A stretch of 64,000 nucleotides of DNA from Streptomyces sp. CB00455 (GCF_001905445.1 NZ_LIVQ01000006.1:124001-188000); one strand, 5' to 3'. Positions 52,108 to 61,537 are shown, counted from the stretch's first letter. The notes: generated by a model from the letters alone, not told the origin. Numbers and translations are program-made.

Positions 52108-52608
52108 GTGAGCGAGAAGAAGCAGGAGAGCGTCCTGGCGGGCTTCAAAGCCTTCCTGATGCGCGGCAACGTGGTCGACCTCGCGGTCGCCGTGGTCATC
52201 GGCGCGGCGTTCACGAACATCGTGAACTCCATCGTCAAGGGGATCATCAGCCCGCTGGTGGGAGCCATCGGGACGAAGAACCTGGACGTCTACAAGTCCT
52301 GCCTGAAGAACCCCTGCGGCCTCGACGCGAGCGGTCAGCCCACCGGTGTCGAGATCCTCTGGGGGTCGGTGCTCAACGCGGCGCTCACCTTCCTGATCAC
52401 CGCTGCCGTCGTGTACTTCCTGATGGTGCTGCCGATGGCGAAGTACCTCGCGAAGATGGAGGCGCGCCGCAAGGCGAAGGAGGGCGTGCAGGAGACCATG
52501 GAGATCACCGAGCTGGAGGTGCTCAAGGAGATCCGGGACACGCTGGTCGCCCAGCGCGCCGCGAATGGCGGGGGCAGCGTCGCTCCGGGGTCGCGCGACG
52601 CGTTCTAG
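52108..52608 (+). CDS. mscL: Large-conductance mechanosensitive channel
   Basis: 166 residues, homopentameric emergency valve against hypo-osmotic shock. Motifs: LAGFKAFLMRGNVVDLAVAVVIGAAF (amphipathic helix plus TM1 pore helix), VNSIVKGIISPLVGAI, then an outer loop and TM2 (ALTFLITAAVVYFLMVLPM). The cytoplasmic helix ends KEIRDTLVAQR. The outer loop with two Cys (SCLKNPCGLDASGQPTG) is longer than in E. coli and may carry a disulfide. GTG at 52108 (or the GTG one codon earlier) with AAAGG upstream. Confidence 0.95.
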   Translation: MSEKKQESVLAGFKAFLMRGNVVDLAVAVVIGAAFTNIVNSIVKGIISPLVGAIGTKNLDVYKSCLKNPCGLDASGQPTGVEILWGSVLNAALTFLITAAVVYFLMVLPMAKYLAKMEARRKAKEGVQETMEITELEVLKEIRDTLVAQRAANGGGSVAPGSRDAF

Positions 52609-52630
52609 CGGCGGCCGCCGCCCCGGCGGT

Positions 52631-52855
52631 TCAGATGTGGTGCGGGGGCTTCTCGTCGAGGAAGCGGGCCAGGTCCGCCGCGCTCCCGCCGGAGGGCGGC
52701 CGCTCGCCCCAGCCCCGGTCGGTGTCGTCCGAGGACTGCTGGTCCAGCGGGTCGTCGAAGACGAGCCGTGCCTTGGGCCGGGGCTTGCCGGTCTCGGGCA
52801 CGGGAGGGACGCCGGTCTGCGCGGGCTGCGGGTCGGAGCCGGGGGCGGTGCTCAT
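52631..52855 (-). CDS. Small hypothetical protein
   Basis: 74 residues, Pro/Asp/Gly-rich and mostly disordered: PRPKARLVFDDPLDQQSSDD in the middle and AADLARFLDEKPPHHI at the end. The C-terminal short helix looks like a peptide-binding motif. ATG at 52855 stands six bases after TACCCT, so the mRNA is probably leaderless; GGAGG is only one base away and too close to be used. Convergent with mscL. Function unknown. Confidence 0.6.
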   Translation of the reverse strand: MSTAPGSDPQPAQTGVPPVPETGKPRPKARLVFDDPLDQQSSDDTDRGWGERPPSGGSAADLARFLDEKPPHHI

Positions 52856-53067
52856 GCCTCCAGGGTACGGCCGGGGCGGCCGCGCCTTCCCCGCCCGGCT
52901 CCGCCCCCGTGTCCGGTGCCGGTCAGCCCCGCCGGGACCGCCGCCACCGGGACCGCCGGCGTCCGCACCGCCGGGGCGGACCGGCACCGGTCCGCCCGGG
53001 CTACCGCCCGGGTCCGGGCCGCGCGTCCGGGCCGCCGGCGCCCGCTTCCTCTGGTCTGCTGGCGGGT

Positions 53068-54252
53068 ATGTCCTACACCCGCATGACCGCCCGCAACCGC
53101 GCCGAGGACCACCGCGCGTCCACCCCGCTGGAGCTGTTCTTCGACCTCTGCTTCGTCGTCGCGATCGCGCAGGCCGGTGCCCGATTGGTGCACGCGCTGG
53201 CCGAGGGGCATCCCGGCGCCGGGGTCACCGGCTATTTCTTGGTCTTCTTCGGCGTGTGGTGGGCCTGGATGAACTTCACGTGGTTCGCCTCCGCCTACGA
53301 CTGCGACGACGTCCCCTACCGGATCGCCACGCTCGTCCAGATCGCCGGCGTGCTGGTCTACGCGGCCGGGGTGGGTCGCGCCTTCGACGGGAACGACTGG
53401 AGGGTGGCCGTCATCGGCTACCTGATCATGCGCGTGGCGCTCACCGCGCAGTGGCTGCGCGCCGCCGCAGGAGAGAGCGGAGCGGCCCGCACGGCCGCGC
53501 TGACGTACGCGGCGGGCCTGGTCCTGTGCCAGGCCGGCTGGGTGGCGCTGCTGTTCGCCCCCGAGGGCTGGCGGCGCTGGCTGTTCCTGGTGCTGGTGGT
53601 GTGCGAGCTGCTGGTCCCGGTCGTCGCCGAACGCGGCCACCAGACGCCGTGGCACGCCCACCACATCGCGGAGCGGTACGGCCTGTTCACCATCATCGTG
53701 CTCGGCGAGACGATCGCCGCGAGCACGGTGGCGGTGAAGTCGGCGATCGACGAGCACGAGGCGCTTGGCGAGTTGCTGCCCCTCGCCGCCGGCGGCCTGC
53801 TGATCGTCTTCGCGGCTTGGTGGATCTACTTCGCGGTGCCGATGCACGAGCGGCTCATCTCCAACCGGGTGGCCATCCCGTGGGGTTACGGCCACCTGCT
53901 GATCTTCGCCTCGGGCGCGGCGATCGGCGCGGGCATCGAGGTCGCCGTCGAGCACGCGGTGGGGAAGGCGCACATCTCCCAGCTCGCCGCGAACGCCTCC
54001 GTCACCGTCCCGACCGCGCTGTTCCTGATCATGGTGTGGCTGCTGCACTCCCGGCACTTCAAGCGCGGCCCGGCCCAGCAGCTGATCCTGCCGCTCTCCG
54101 CCGCCGCCGTCCTCGCCTGCACCTGGTCGGGCACGTACGCGGTCCTCTACGCGGGCCTGGTCGCCACCGCCACGGTGGCGGTCGGCGTGACCCTCTCGGA
54201 GAGGCCCGCAGCGCACCACCCGACCCCGCCGGCGGTCGGGGCACGGCGCTGA
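53068..54252 (+). CDS. Low-temperature requirement protein A (LtrA)
   Basis: 394 residues and about ten membrane segments. The opening TPLELFFDLCFVVAIAQ is the family signature; ERYGLFTIIVLGETIAAS and AWWIYFAVPMHERL recur in LtrA proteins. The first domain is membrane-bound, and the role is undefined (possibly a transporter or enzyme in the Listeria prototype). No signal peptide. ATG at 53068. No clear ribosome site, and the upstream 212 bases hold only Gly/Pro-coding low-complexity DNA without a gene. Confidence 0.88.
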   Translation: MSYTRMTARNRAEDHRASTPLELFFDLCFVVAIAQAGARLVHALAEGHPGAGVTGYFLVFFGVWWAWMNFTWFASAYDCDDVPYRIATLVQIAGVLVYAAGVGRAFDGNDWRVAVIGYLIMRVALTAQWLRAAAGESGAARTAALTYAAGLVLCQAGWVALLFAPEGWRRWLFLVLVVCELLVPVVAERGHQTPWHAHHIAERYGLFTIIVLGETIAASTVAVKSAIDEHEALGELLPLAAGGLLIVFAAWWIYFAVPMHERLISNRVAIPWGYGHLLIFASGAAIGAGIEVAVEHAVGKAHISQLAANASVTVPTALFLIMVWLLHSRHFKRGPAQQLILPLSAAAVLACTWSGTYAVLYAGLVATATVAVGVTLSERPAAHHPTPPAVGARR

Positions 54253-54366
54253 CGAGAAGGGCGCGCGGGCAGCGGCGCGGGGCCGTTCGCGGCGCCGCAC
54301 CCGTCACCCCCGCGCCCCCCGGCCGTTCTCCAGCGCAGGACGACGCGTCACCACTGGAGGCAGGCC

Positions 54367-55632
54367 ATGACACTCCCGGCACCACGACACGGCACCGGCG
54401 CCGCCGACCCCGCCGCCCCCGGACGGGAGCTGGCCGAGCCGGGTTTCTGGCAACTCCCCCCGGAGCGCCGCCTGGCGGCCTTCGCCCGCCTGCGCGCCCT
54501 GGACTCCCCCGTCTTCGTCCCCGAAGGGCCGGGCCACTGGGCCCTCGTGCGGCACGCCCAGGTCCAGGAGGCCAGCCGTCTGCCCAAGGTCTTCGCGAGC
54601 GCCCCCGGCGTGACCACCCCCGAGCCGGCTCGCTGGGTGCGGGCCCTGTTCGGGGACTCGATGGTCAATCTGGACGGCGCCGACCACGCCCAGTTGCGCA
54701 AGATCGTCCAGCGGGCCTTCACGCCCCGTCTGCTGGCGGCCGCCGAGGAGGACATCCACGCGGTGGCCGCCCGCATCGTGGACGACGTCCTCACCGGGCA
54801 GCCCGACGAGTTCGTCTCGGCGGTGGCCTCACGGCTGCCCCTGGAGGTCATCTGCAACATGATGGGCATCCCGGAGCACTACCGGGCGGAGATCGCCGAC
54901 CGGGTCGACCACGCCTCGGAGAACATCGGCGTGGAGCGCGGGCTGGCCGCCCGGCTGCGGATGCCCGGCCGCGGGCTGCGCGCGCTCGCCCGGATGCAGC
55001 GGATGGTCGCCCGCATCGGACGGGAGCGGCGCAAGAACCCCACGGACGACCTGATCTCGGCGCTGGTGTGCGCGAATGTCGACGGCCAGGCCCTCGGGAC
55101 CCGCCAGCTCGGCGCGTTCTTCTCCCTGCTGATGGTGGCGGGGGTGGAGACCACGCGCAACGCGATCACGCACGGCCTGACCCTGCTGACCGACCATCCG
55201 GACCAACGGGACCTGCTGCTGTCGGACTTCGAGAAGTACGCCGACGGGGCGGTGGACGAGATGATCCGCCACTCGACCCCGATCATCCAGTTCCGCCGGA
55301 CGGTCGCCGCCGAACACACCCTGGGCGGGCACCTGTTCCGCCCGGGCGACAAGGTGGTCCTCTACTACGCCTCCGCCAACCGCGACGAGGCCGTCTTCCC
55401 CGACCCCGACGCCTTCGACATCACCCGTTCCCCCAACCCGCACCTGGGGTTCGGCGGCGGCGGCCCGCACTTCTGCCTGGGGGCACACCTGGCGAGGGTC
55501 GAGATGAAGGCGCTGTTCCGCCAGTTGCTGACCCGGCCGGTCGGGCTGCGGGCGGTCGGACTGCCGGACTTCGCGGGGTCGAACTTCGACAACCGGGTCC
55601 GCTCGCTGAAGTTCGCCTTCGAACGGCCCTGA
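54367..55632 (+). CDS. Cytochrome P450
   Basis: 421 residues, soluble class I P450. I-helix LLMVAGVETTRNAITHG (oxygen-activating Glu-Thr), ExxR at Glu298-Arg301, and heme loop FGGGGPHFCLGAHLAR with Cys370 as ligand. That heme loop and the NLDGADHAQLRKIVQRAFTPR motif recall the CYP124/125/142 group that oxidises steroid or branched lipid side chains, but family naming needs alignment. GGAGGC lies before the ATG. There is no ferredoxin next to it. Monocistronic, followed by a terminator. Confidence 0.92.
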   Translation: MTLPAPRHGTGAADPAAPGRELAEPGFWQLPPERRLAAFARLRALDSPVFVPEGPGHWALVRHAQVQEASRLPKVFASAPGVTTPEPARWVRALFGDSMVNLDGADHAQLRKIVQRAFTPRLLAAAEEDIHAVAARIVDDVLTGQPDEFVSAVASRLPLEVICNMMGIPEHYRAEIADRVDHASENIGVERGLAARLRMPGRGLRALARMQRMVARIGRERRKNPTDDLISALVCANVDGQALGTRQLGAFFSLLMVAGVETTRNAITHGLTLLTDHPDQRDLLLSDFEKYADGAVDEMIRHSTPIIQFRRTVAAEHTLGGHLFRPGDKVVLYYASANRDEAVFPDPDAFDITRSPNPHLGFGGGGPHFCLGAHLARVEMKALFRQLLTRPVGLRAVGLPDFAGSNFDNRVRSLKFAFERP

Positions 55633-55683
55633 GCCCGCCCTCGGAGGGGTCGGCCGCCGGGCGGGCCGGCAGCCCGGCGGGGT

Positions 55684-55704
55684 CCCCCGGACGAGGTCCG
55701 GGGG
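55684..55704. terminator. Bidirectional terminator
   Basis: CCCCCGGAC and GTCCGGGGG, perfect 9-bp stem with GAG loop, between the convergent P450 and DUF5949 genes. Confidence 0.7.
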
Positions 55705-55735
55705 GCGACCTCGGGTCACGCATCCGGTGCGGCGG

Positions 55736-56230
55736 CTACTTCTGCAGGCGCCGCACGGCGAGGACGCAGTGGGCGCTGCTGGTCAGCACCGACTCGTCGC
55801 CCGCGAACTCCTGGAGGGTCCTGGCGTCGACCGGCCGGCCGGGGACCGCCTCGGGCCAGGCGCGCGTGGCGAAGAGGAAGTACGCCTGCCCGCTCTCGTC
55901 CGCGGCGGCGACCCACTCGTCGGGGGCGGTGCACTGGGCGTTCATCCCGGGCAGGGTGAGCGCGATCTGGTTGCCCTCCAGCAGGATCTGCACGGGGAAG
56001 GCGGCCGGGTTGCGGGTGCCGTCCATGACGACGTCGCCGATGGGAAGGCCGATCTCCTCCAGCAGCCCCCGGGCCGCGGCCTCCCCGGCCTCCCGGCCCT
56101 GCGGTCCGTCACCGAGGCTGTAGGCGAGGAGGTAGGGGATGTCGTGGGCCTCGGAGGGGTCGCCGATCCAGGCGAGCACCGAAAGGGTGCCGAGCTGGGA
56201 CCGGTCGATTTCGGCTTGAGTAGAAGTCAT
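55736..56230 (-). CDS. DUF5949-family protein
   Basis: 164 residues, soluble, Streptomyces-restricted. The core IGDPSEAHDIPYLLAYSLGD, MNAQCTAPDEWVAAADESGQ and YFLFATRAWPEAVPGRPVD recurs in the family as I remember it. No known function. ATG at 56230 is seven bases after TAGGGT without a ribosome site, a leaderless candidate. Forms a convergent pair with the P450. Confidence 0.75.
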   Translation of the reverse strand: MTSTQAEIDRSQLGTLSVLAWIGDPSEAHDIPYLLAYSLGDGPQGREAGEAAARGLLEEIGLPIGDVVMDGTRNPAAFPVQILLEGNQIALTLPGMNAQCTAPDEWVAAADESGQAYFLFATRAWPEAVPGRPVDARTLQEFAGDESVLTSSAHCVLAVRRLQK

Positions 56231-56286
56231 GCGCCGCACCCTAGTGGGATCTCCCGGGTGCCTTTCCGGCCTTTCACCCGGGCGGG

Positions 56287-56928
56287 TTAGACGGCCCAGA
56301 ATCCCTCTCCGGTATTCGCCTGCACGTTCGCGTCCTGGTACTGGAGCCGCACGACGCGCACGTTTTCCGGGATTTCGAACACCACCCAGCCTTCGGCCCG
56401 CTCACCCACCGCGAGGGAATCGAAGACGAGCGGTTTGCCGGTCGTCAGTTCGCCGGTGGGCACCACCGGGTGGCGCTGCCCCGCGCTGTCGTGCGCCCAC
56501 ATGTGCCCGAGGGACCCGTAGGCGGACCCGCCGACGTTGACGAAGGACATCGAGGCGGCCACCCAGCGCTTCCCCGCCGGCGGCGCGAAGTCCTTCTCCA
56601 CACTGACCGCCGGGTCCACGTACGCGCGCAGCTCGGCCTGTAGGTGCCGCCCGACCTGGGCGCCGTGCACCCGAACGGACTCGCCCACACGGGCGACCTT
56701 CACCCCGTCGCGCCCGGGGTCCTCCCCGGCGGCCCCCGGCGCCCCGTCGTCCCCCGGCACGGCCGGCGCCGCCGCGGGCGCGAGGGCGGCTTGCTCCGGT
56801 GCGCCCTGGCAGGCCGTGGCACCGAACAGCAGCAGCGGCAGGAGCGCGCCCGCGAGGACGGGGAGACGGGCGGGAAAGCGGACGGGAAAGAAGCCGGGAA
56901 AGCGGGCGGAAGCGGCGGACTGGCGCAT
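56287..56928 (-). CDS. Putative secreted lipoprotein with DUF4352-like domain
   Basis: 213 residues. The N-terminus has Arg residues, a hydrophobic core (LPVLAGALLPLLLFGATAC) and a Cys that fits a loose lipobox (ATAC; Ala at -3 is unusual). A Pro/Ala/Gly linker follows, then a beta-rich domain (about 90-213) with VRVHGAQVGRHLQAELRAYVD, WVAASMSFVNVGGSAYGSLG and WVVFEIPENVRVVRLQYQD, resembling DUF4352 (immunoprotective Ig-like fold). GGAGGG lies seven bases before the ATG. Divergent from the secreted DUF6299-like gene. Confidence 0.75.
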   Translation of the reverse strand: MRQSAASARFPGFFPVRFPARLPVLAGALLPLLLFGATACQGAPEQAALAPAAAPAVPGDDGAPGAAGEDPGRDGVKVARVGESVRVHGAQVGRHLQAELRAYVDPAVSVEKDFAPPAGKRWVAASMSFVNVGGSAYGSLGHMWAHDSAGQRHPVVPTGELTTGKPLVFDSLAVGERAEGWVVFEIPENVRVVRLQYQDANVQANTGEGFWAV

Positions 56929-57080
56929 GCGGGATCCCTCCGGGGACGTATTTCGGCCAGTCTCACGCGCCCGAGCGGGCAATTGCACACACCGACACGA
57001 GCACGTGGAGCCGGTTGCCGCCCAACTGCCAGCACAATGCGTTCCGGCGGAATCCCGCCCCCGCATCCACCGGAGGAACG

Positions 57081-57524
57081 ATGGGTATTCACGGAACGCG
57101 CATGGCCCTCGCAGGACTGGCGGCCCTGGCCGCCACGGCGGTGTTCACGGCGCCCGCCGGCGCCACCTCTTTCGACCAGGGAATTACCGTACGGTCGTAC
57201 GGTCACATTTCAGAGGACGGCGCGGTCACCGTTTCCGGCACCTACCACTGCAACACCCCGTCCCCCAGGGGGAAGGTGCAGATCGCGGCGGCCGTCGTCC
57301 AGGGCGGCACGCGGCTGGCCTTCGGCGGCGGGGAGGCGGAGTGCGACGGTCGGGAGCACGCGTGGGAGGCCACCGGCTCGCTGCGTTACACCCCGGACGT
57401 CCACCCCGGCCCGGCGGTGGCCGAGGCCCGGCTCAACGAGATCCACTTCTCGGGTCTGATGCCGCGCTCGATCGACACGGTCGCGGAGGACCGCCGGGAC
57501 ATCCGGCTGATCGCCCAGTCCTAG
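57081..57524 (+). CDS. Small secreted DUF6299-like protein
   Basis: 147 residues. Signal peptide MGIHGTRMALAGLAALAATA with cleavage after APAGA (about residue 28). The mature part has paired Cys residues (YHCNTPS and EAECDGREHAW) and a beta-sandwich-like pattern, VSGTYHC through VQIAAAVVQGG. GGAGGA lies four bases before the ATG. Similar to DUF6299 proteins of Streptomyces; no function known. It diverges from the lipoprotein gene with 152 bases between them. Confidence 0.75.
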   Translation: MGIHGTRMALAGLAALAATAVFTAPAGATSFDQGITVRSYGHISEDGAVTVSGTYHCNTPSPRGKVQIAAAVVQGGTRLAFGGGEAECDGREHAWEATGSLRYTPDVHPGPAVAEARLNEIHFSGLMPRSIDTVAEDRRDIRLIAQS

Positions 57525-57635
57525 GACGAGGACGAGGTGTCCCGTCGATCGGGCGGAGCAGCCCCCGGCCCCGGCCCGACCGGCAGGACGTCCCCCGCGC
57601 GCAGCGGCCCGGACGCGCCCGGCCGGTAGCCGCCG

Positions 57636-57812
57636 CTACCGGCACTCGGGCGCGACGCCCGTCATCGACATGAAGGCGACCGGCCCGCACCCGGGCTCCG
57701 GGTGCGGGCTCCCCGTCGTCCCGTCCACGGCCCCCGACAGCCCCAGCAGGGATACGCCAAGCAGGAGCAGGGCCAGGATGCCCGTCGCGGCGCCCTTGCT
57801 CAGCCTGCGCAC
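57636..57812 (-). CDS. Small membrane or secreted peptide
   Basis: 58 residues: VRRLSKGAATGILALLLLGV, SLLGLSGAVDG, then a Cys-containing outer tail (EPGCGPVAFMSMTG, ending ECR). Looks like a signal anchor followed by a two-Cys tail. GTG at 57812 has only a weak GGA upstream. It lies 71 bases past the SpoIIE phosphatase stop on the same strand. Existence is uncertain. Confidence 0.4.
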   Translation of the reverse strand: MRRLSKGAATGILALLLLGVSLLGLSGAVDGTTGSPHPEPGCGPVAFMSMTGVAPECR

Positions 57813-57883
57813 GTCACGATCCGTTTCATGCTCCGCATCATCACCCGGCCGTCCGCACTCCACAACTCGGCGTGACCGTCCGC

Positions 57884-59983
57884 TCACCACCCGCCCCGGG
57901 GGCCGCCCGTGGCGTCGAACTCGCACCACACCGCCTTGCCGTCGCCCCGGGACTCCACGCCCCAGTGCGTGGCCAGCGCGTCCACCAGCAGCAGCCCGCG
58001 CCCCGTGGTGGCCGCCTCGCCCGGGGAGCGCCGCCGCGGCCACACGCTGGAGCGGTCCTTGACCCACAGCCGGATCCTGCGGACCGGCTCCGGCAGCACC
58101 TCCATGGTCAGCACCGCTCCCCCGTCCGTGTGCAGCAGGGCGTTGACCAGCAGCTCCCCCGCCGCCAGCTCCACGTCGTCGGCCAGATCCGGCATGCCCC
58201 AGTCGCGCAGGGCCTGCCGCAGCGCGTAGCGGGCCTCGGAGAGCCCCTCCGGGTCGGCCTGGTGGACGTACTGGTGGATGCGGGGGGCCCGGTGGGTGCC
58301 CGGGTCGGGGGCCCGCCGCAGCACCAGCAGGGCCACGTCGTCACCGGAGCCCCAGCGCTCCCAGAGCCGGTCCAGGAGGTGATCGGCGAGCGCCCCCGCC
58401 CCCTGGGGGCCGCTGCGGACCGCGTGGGCGAGGGCTTCCATGCCCTGCGTGATGGCCGTCCCCGGCTCCTCCACCAGGCCGTCCGTGCACAGCACCAGGG
58501 TCTCCCCGGGGACCAGGTCCAGGCGGGTCTCGGGGAACTCCTCCTGTGCGAAGACCGAGGCCAGGCCCAGCGGCAGGCCGCCCCGCACGTTCGGCCAGCC
58601 CGTCCGCCCGTCCGTGTGCCGGATCAGCGGGCCGATGTGCCCGGCGCGCACGGCCCGTACGCCGCCGGTCTCCAGGTCCACCTGGGCGTACATGCACGTC
58701 GCGAAGCGCTCGGTGTCCAGTTCCGCCAGGAACCGCGAGGCCCGGGCCAGCACGGTCGACGGGGGATGGCCCTCCCCCGCGTACGCCCGCAGCGCGATCC
58801 GCAACTGGCCCATGATGGCCGCCGCGTGCGTGTCGTGGCCCTGGACGTCGCCGACCACGATTCCGACCCGGTCGCGGGGCAGCGCGATCACGTCGTACCA
58901 GTCCCCGCCGACCTCCCGCCCGCTCCAGGCGGAGTGGTAGCGGACCGCGATCTCCCCGCCGGTGATCTCGGGGATGCGGCGCGGCAGCATGGCGGCCTGC
59001 AGGCCCGTCGCGAACTCCCGCTCCTGGTCGAAGAGGAGCGCCCGCTGGAGCGACTGCGCCACGATGCCCGCCAGGCCCAGGCACAGGTTGCGCTCCTCCG
59101 GGCTGAACTCGCTGCGCCGCCGGTAGAACAGCACCAGCCCGCCGATGGCCTTGGCCTGCGCGATCAGCGGCAGGTAGGCGGCCGCGTCGTACTGGATGCG
59201 GGCCAGGTACTCCCGGAGCAGCGGGAACTCCTCGCCGAGTGCGGTGAGCGAGGTGACGAACCGTGCCTGCCGGGTGAGCACCGCGTGCGACAGCGGCAGC
59301 GAGCCGTCCAGCCGGGTCAGGTTCCGCTCGCCGAGGATCTCCAGCGTTTCGCCGCTGAGCGCGATCATCTTGATGGTGCCGCCCTCGACGAGCCCCAGGG
59401 CCAGCCCGTCCGCGCCCAGCCGCTCCAGTGCCCCCGCCCCGGTCAGGGCGGCCGTGACGTCGTCGACCGTCACCGCCCGCGAGAGGGCCTCGGTGGTCCG
59501 CTGGACGATCGTCGTCTGCTGGGCGCGGGCCGTCTCCAGCTTGCGCAGCAGCGTGGCCTGGGCCAGCTCCCCCGTCGCGTCCCGGACGATCCCCACGATC
59601 CGGTACGGGTGCGCCGTACCGTCGCGCAGCACCCTGCCCTGCGTGTGCGTCCACTGGTCGCGGCCGTCGCGCCGCTGCACCGTGAAGTACGCGCCGTACG
59701 TCTCCTCGCCGTTCTCCAGGACCGCGACGACGGTGTCGGCGAGCCGGGTGCCGTCCTTCGCCGGGATCCGCAGCCCGAGTCCTTCGGGGGTGCCGTCGAA
59801 CTCTCCCGGCTCCAGGTCGAAGACGGCCATCCCGGCCTCGTCCAGGGCCAGCGTGCCGGCGTCCAGGTCCCATTCGAAACTGCCCATGCCGTTCAGCGCG
59901 AGCCGTTCCCCCGGCCCCGTCACGGGGGACTGCCGGCCCTGCCCGGGCCCGTCGCGCTCCGCCGCTGCCACCAGACACACCAC
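57884..59983 (-). CDS. PAS-GAF-SpoIIE phosphatase-HATPase regulator
   Basis: 699 residues. A PAS domain (about 30-140; SFEWDLDAGTLALDEAGMAV, YRIVGIVRDATGEL), a GAF domain (about 160-320), a PP2C/SpoIIE phosphatase (about 335-555; GREVGGDWYDVIAL, GDVQGHDTHAA, LCTDGLVE), and a HATPase_c anti-sigma kinase domain (about 575-690; ELLVNALLHT, GRGLLLVDAL). It both dephosphorylates an anti-anti-sigma factor and could phosphorylate one. GTG start abuts the stop of the small gene upstream (TAG-GTG), so translation is coupled. Typical for sigB-type partner-switching networks in Streptomyces. Confidence 0.93.
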   Translation of the reverse strand: MVCLVAAAERDGPGQGRQSPVTGPGERLALNGMGSFEWDLDAGTLALDEAGMAVFDLEPGEFDGTPEGLGLRIPAKDGTRLADTVVAVLENGEETYGAYFTVQRRDGRDQWTHTQGRVLRDGTAHPYRIVGIVRDATGELAQATLLRKLETARAQQTTIVQRTTEALSRAVTVDDVTAALTGAGALERLGADGLALGLVEGGTIKMIALSGETLEILGERNLTRLDGSLPLSHAVLTRQARFVTSLTALGEEFPLLREYLARIQYDAAAYLPLIAQAKAIGGLVLFYRRRSEFSPEERNLCLGLAGIVAQSLQRALLFDQEREFATGLQAAMLPRRIPEITGGEIAVRYHSAWSGREVGGDWYDVIALPRDRVGIVVGDVQGHDTHAAAIMGQLRIALRAYAGEGHPPSTVLARASRFLAELDTERFATCMYAQVDLETGGVRAVRAGHIGPLIRHTDGRTGWPNVRGGLPLGLASVFAQEEFPETRLDLVPGETLVLCTDGLVEEPGTAITQGMEALAHAVRSGPQGAGALADHLLDRLWERWGSGDDVALLVLRRAPDPGTHRAPRIHQYVHQADPEGLSEARYALRQALRDWGMPDLADDVELAAGELLVNALLHTDGGAVLTMEVLPEPVRRIRLWVKDRSSVWPRRRSPGEAATTGRGLLLVDALATHWGVESRGDGKAVWCEFDATGGPRGGW

Positions 59984-60229
59984 CTAACGGCCGGGCCAGC
60001 ACGGCTGGGAGATCAGCCGCTCCCACTCCTCGTCAGGATGCCCCGGAAGGGTGCGTCCGGCCTCCCGCCAGCGCGAGACGAGGGAGAGGTAGATCGGCGG
60101 CTGGCCGGTGGGGGAGGCCGTCGCGTACGGGGCACGGTCGTACCCGGCGGACCTGGCCGCGGCGGGCTGTTCCGCGCGGCTGGCGGGAATGCGTACCCAG
60201 CCACGGCCCTGTGCTCGCTCCGCGTCCAT
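59984..60229 (-). CDS. Small hypothetical protein coupled to the phosphatase
   Basis: 81 residues: RGWVRIPASRAEQPAAARSA, then YDRAPYATASPTGQPPIYLS and LVSRWREAGRTLPGHPDEEWERL. The second half looks like a short helix with many charged residues; no known domain. AGGGG lies six bases before the ATG, and its TAG touches the GTG of the phosphatase gene. It is 24 bases after the FAD oxidoreductase. Could be a regulator or partner of the phosphatase. Confidence 0.65.
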   Translation of the reverse strand: MDAERAQGRGWVRIPASRAEQPAAARSAGYDRAPYATASPTGQPPIYLSLVSRWREAGRTLPGHPDEEWERLISQPCWPGR

Positions 60230-60253
60230 CGCGGACCCCTCTCACCACGGATC

Positions 60254-61537
60254 TCACCGCAGATACGTCTTGGGATGCCCGGCTGCGGCCCGGTCGTGCC
60301 GCGCGTCCCCGGTGACGTCCGGCAGCGGGCCCCGGGCGCCGAGGCGCTTGCGGACTCCTGCGACCAGTCTCCCCGCCGTGAAGCCCGCGCCGTGCACGAA
60401 TCGCATGGAAGGGCCGAATGAGGGAGCCGTCAGCAGCCCCGCGAAGAACAGACCCGGCCACGAGGACTCGAAACGGGGGCTCAGCTCCGGCGTGCGGCCG
60501 TCGCCCACCGTCGCCAGCGAGGCCCGCAGGCCCGCGTCGAGCAGCCCCAGCCGCTCCAGGTCCGGGGTGAAGCCGGTGGCGGCGATGACGTGCGCCGCGT
60601 CCAGCACCACGGACTCCCCCGACCTGGTGGTCAGCCCCAGCCTGGTCCGCTCGCCCACCGCCACCGCCCGGTGCAGGTGGTGCCCGAGCAGCGCGGGAAC
60701 GCGCCGCTCGAAGCGGTCCCGCAGCCACCAGGCGCCGGCCGGGCCCAGCGCGGTCGCCGCGATCCGCTCGCGGGTGGGGGCGGGCAGCCGCCGCACCGCC
60801 CAGGGCAGCTCCGACCACGCCCAGCTGCGCCAGCCGGTGCCCAGCCCGCTGTGCGGCTCGCGCAGGGCGCGCAGCGGGGGCCGGCTCAGCGGCTGCGGCA
60901 CGGTGTTCCAGTTCAGCCGCGAGCGCCGGGCGACCAGGCACGGCCGGGCGCCGGCCTCCGCCAGCAGGGTGGCGGTCTCCAGGGCCGCCTGCCCCGCGCC
61001 CAGCACGGCCACCTCGCGGCCGGCGAAGCGGGTGAGGTCCCGGTGGCCGCTGCTGTGCGAGTAGTGGCCCGGGGGCAGCTCCCGCAGCGCCGGCGGATGG
61101 TGGACGAAGGGCATCACCCCGACCGCGAGGGCGACCGTACGGGCGAGCAGTGGCGGTCCCTCGGCGGTGCGGACGAGGAAGCCGCCGCCCTGCGGGGTCA
61201 CTTCCGTGACGGTCGCCTCCTCCACCTGCGGCGCGGCGCGGCGGGCGAACCACATCCCGTACGCGCTGAACGTGCCGATGGGCAGCGGAGTGCCGTGTTC
61301 CGCGGACAGTCCGCGGGTGGCGCAGTAGTCGGCCAGCGTGTATCGCCCTTCCGGAGCGGACAGGTTGGAGGACCAGGGCTCCGACTTCAGGTACATGCCG
61401 ACGGGCATGTGGTCGCGCCAGGACGCCATGGGCCGCCCCAGCAGCCGTACGCCGAGTCCCGCGGCCGCCGCGTGCGCGGCGATCGACAGCCCGTACGGGC
61501 CCGCGCCGACCACCACGAGATCGTCCATCCGCCTCAC
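60254..61537 (-). CDS. FAD/NAD(P)-binding oxidoreductase
   Basis: 427 residues. FAD motif VVVGAGPYGLSIAAHAAAAG, then MPVGMYLKSEPWSSNLSAPE (flavin-monooxygenase-like), NAD(P) motif VAVLGAGQAALETATLLAEAG, and HVIAATGFTPDLERLGLL. A flavin monooxygenase or oxidoreductase of the N-hydroxylase/BVMO-related superfamily, soluble. GTG start at 61537 has GGGAGGAA five bases upstream; ATG 61528 is next. It follows the ATP-grasp gene (169-base gap), so it may oxidise a product made by that ligase. Substrate unknown. Confidence 0.85.
   Translation of the reverse strand: MRRMDDLVVVGAGPYGLSIAAHAAAAGLGVRLLGRPMASWRDHMPVGMYLKSEPWSSNLSAPEGRYTLADYCATRGLSAEHGTPLPIGTFSAYGMWFARRAAPQVEEATVTEVTPQGGGFLVRTAEGPPLLARTVALAVGVMPFVHHPPALRELPPGHYSHSSGHRDLTRFAGREVAVLGAGQAALETATLLAEAGARPCLVARRSRLNWNTVPQPLSRPPLRALREPHSGLGTGWRSWAWSELPWAVRRLPAPTRERIAATALGPAGAWWLRDRFERRVPALLGHHLHRAVAVGERTRLGLTTRSGESVVLDAAHVIAATGFTPDLERLGLLDAGLRASLATVGDGRTPELSPRFESSWPGLFFAGLLTAPSFGPSMRFVHGAGFTAGRLVAGVRKRLGARGPLPDVTGDARHDRAAAGHPKTYLR

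Noticed and set aside
51105..56123. A 1672-codon plus-strand frame
   Set aside because: Crosses mscL, LtrA and P450 in the wrong phase; no domain.
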